Source of the DNA: Ignavibacteria bacterium
GTDB lineage: Bacteria > Bacteroidota > Ignavibacteria > Ignavibacteriales > Ignavibacteriaceae
Direction of reading: 5' to 3'
DNA length: 64,000 bases
Assembly: GCA_030693705.1 (NCBI GenBank)
Contig: JAUYAB010000008.1
Span: forward strand, 240,861 to 304,860
Shown here: piece by piece, positions 63,829-64,000 of the stretch
Layout: every line of letters starts with the position of its first letter
Numbering within the stretch: the stretch's first letter is position 1
Translations under genes and position numbers: made by a program
Notes under the pieces: model-generated
What the model was told of the DNA's origin: nothing
Database searches by the model: none
Seen by the model: only the letters and a program-made list of their open reading frames with translations

Positions 63829-64000
63829 ATAACGGCGTTGCGCCTAACCCGCCGCCAAGAAAGCTTCGCAAGGTTAGTTACAACCGCCAACTTGTCTGCC
63901 GAAGGCAGATAATTATTTAATTGTTTACTTATTTAGAACCCTTAGCACAAAACTACCGAACGAAATTCCAAAACCCAAAAACACTAACTACACCGAATCG
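63829..64000 (-). other. attC-type recombination site 5 (cut by the window edge)
   Basis: The closing arm GGCGGCGGGTTAGGCGCAACG and outer GTTAT box are present on the minus strand; the opening arm lies past 64000. From about 63860 on it is nearly the same as site 1 over 140 bp, including the TCTGCC/GGCAGA hairpin (63890-63909). Confidence 0.8.

Overview
The window comes from an AT-rich Bacteroidota/Chlorobi-type bacterium, most likely an Ignavibacteria-like lineage (inference). The support is: a large secreted CotH-like protein ending in a type IX secretion (Por) sorting domain with the QNYPNPFNP signature; an LPS outer membrane (lpxD, bamA, OmpH/Skp); ferredoxin-dependent 2-oxoacid oxidoreductase genes; and promoters of the Bacteroidota form TTG-N20-TAnnTTTG (clear at lexA, carA and rlpA). 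I saw no rRNA, tRNA, CRISPR array or intact transposase.

Layout. 0-9 kb is a minus-strand cell-envelope operon (uppS, bamA, two OmpH/Skp chaperones, lpxD, a small unknown gene, an RNA m5C methyltransferase), preceded by lexA with two small downstream genes. 9.3-12.4 kb holds a four-subunit 2-oxoacid:ferredoxin oxidoreductase (korDABC order) plus a small ferritin-like protein. 12.5-14.3 kb is an SPFH protein / unknown / ribbon-helix-helix module behind an operator-like promoter. 14.5-17.4 kb carries a GH97 alpha-glucosidase and a lipoprotein.

17.4-36.5 kb is an accessory region whose modules are repeatedly bracketed by copies of a GC-rich inverted repeat (core CCCCTCTCGAGAGGGG followed by GGGTGTGT). 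It holds a broken DUF559 gene, DinD, a 1217-aa fused type IIG-like restriction-modification enzyme, a SAM methyltransferase, a lipoprotein and CotH-like surface protein, a RhuM gene with one internal stop, an uncharacterised operon (zinc-finger/alpha-solenoid protein + PD-(D/E)XK nuclease) that looks like a defence system, a DinD remnant, and a WYL regulator divergent from three unknown genes, one of which is an almost pure heptad-repeat coiled coil.

36.5-58.6 kb returns to chromosomal genes: an alpha-2-macroglobulin, RlpA, a membrane metallophosphoesterase, carA/carB, etfB/etfA with an acyl-CoA dehydrogenase, PhzF, GNAT and an outer-membrane beta-barrel protein. Two conserved operons are interrupted by toxin-antitoxin-like pairs: Phd/ParE between carA and carB, and a HEPN protein with its partner between etfB and etfA. 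A DUF4258/YgiT pair lies beside carB.

From about 59.98 kb to the right edge is an integron gene-cassette array read on the minus strand: five attC-type sites (four complete) with the diagnostic extrahelical bases separate a YefM/YoeB cassette, a cassette encoding a catalytically degenerate tyrosine recombinase fused to a HEPN RNase-like domain, a gene-less cassette, and a membrane-anchored unknown. The integrase and attI are expected beyond the right edge. The strongest candidates for undescribed biology are the recombinase-HEPN cassette protein and the solenoid/nuclease operon at 28.9-33.1 kb.
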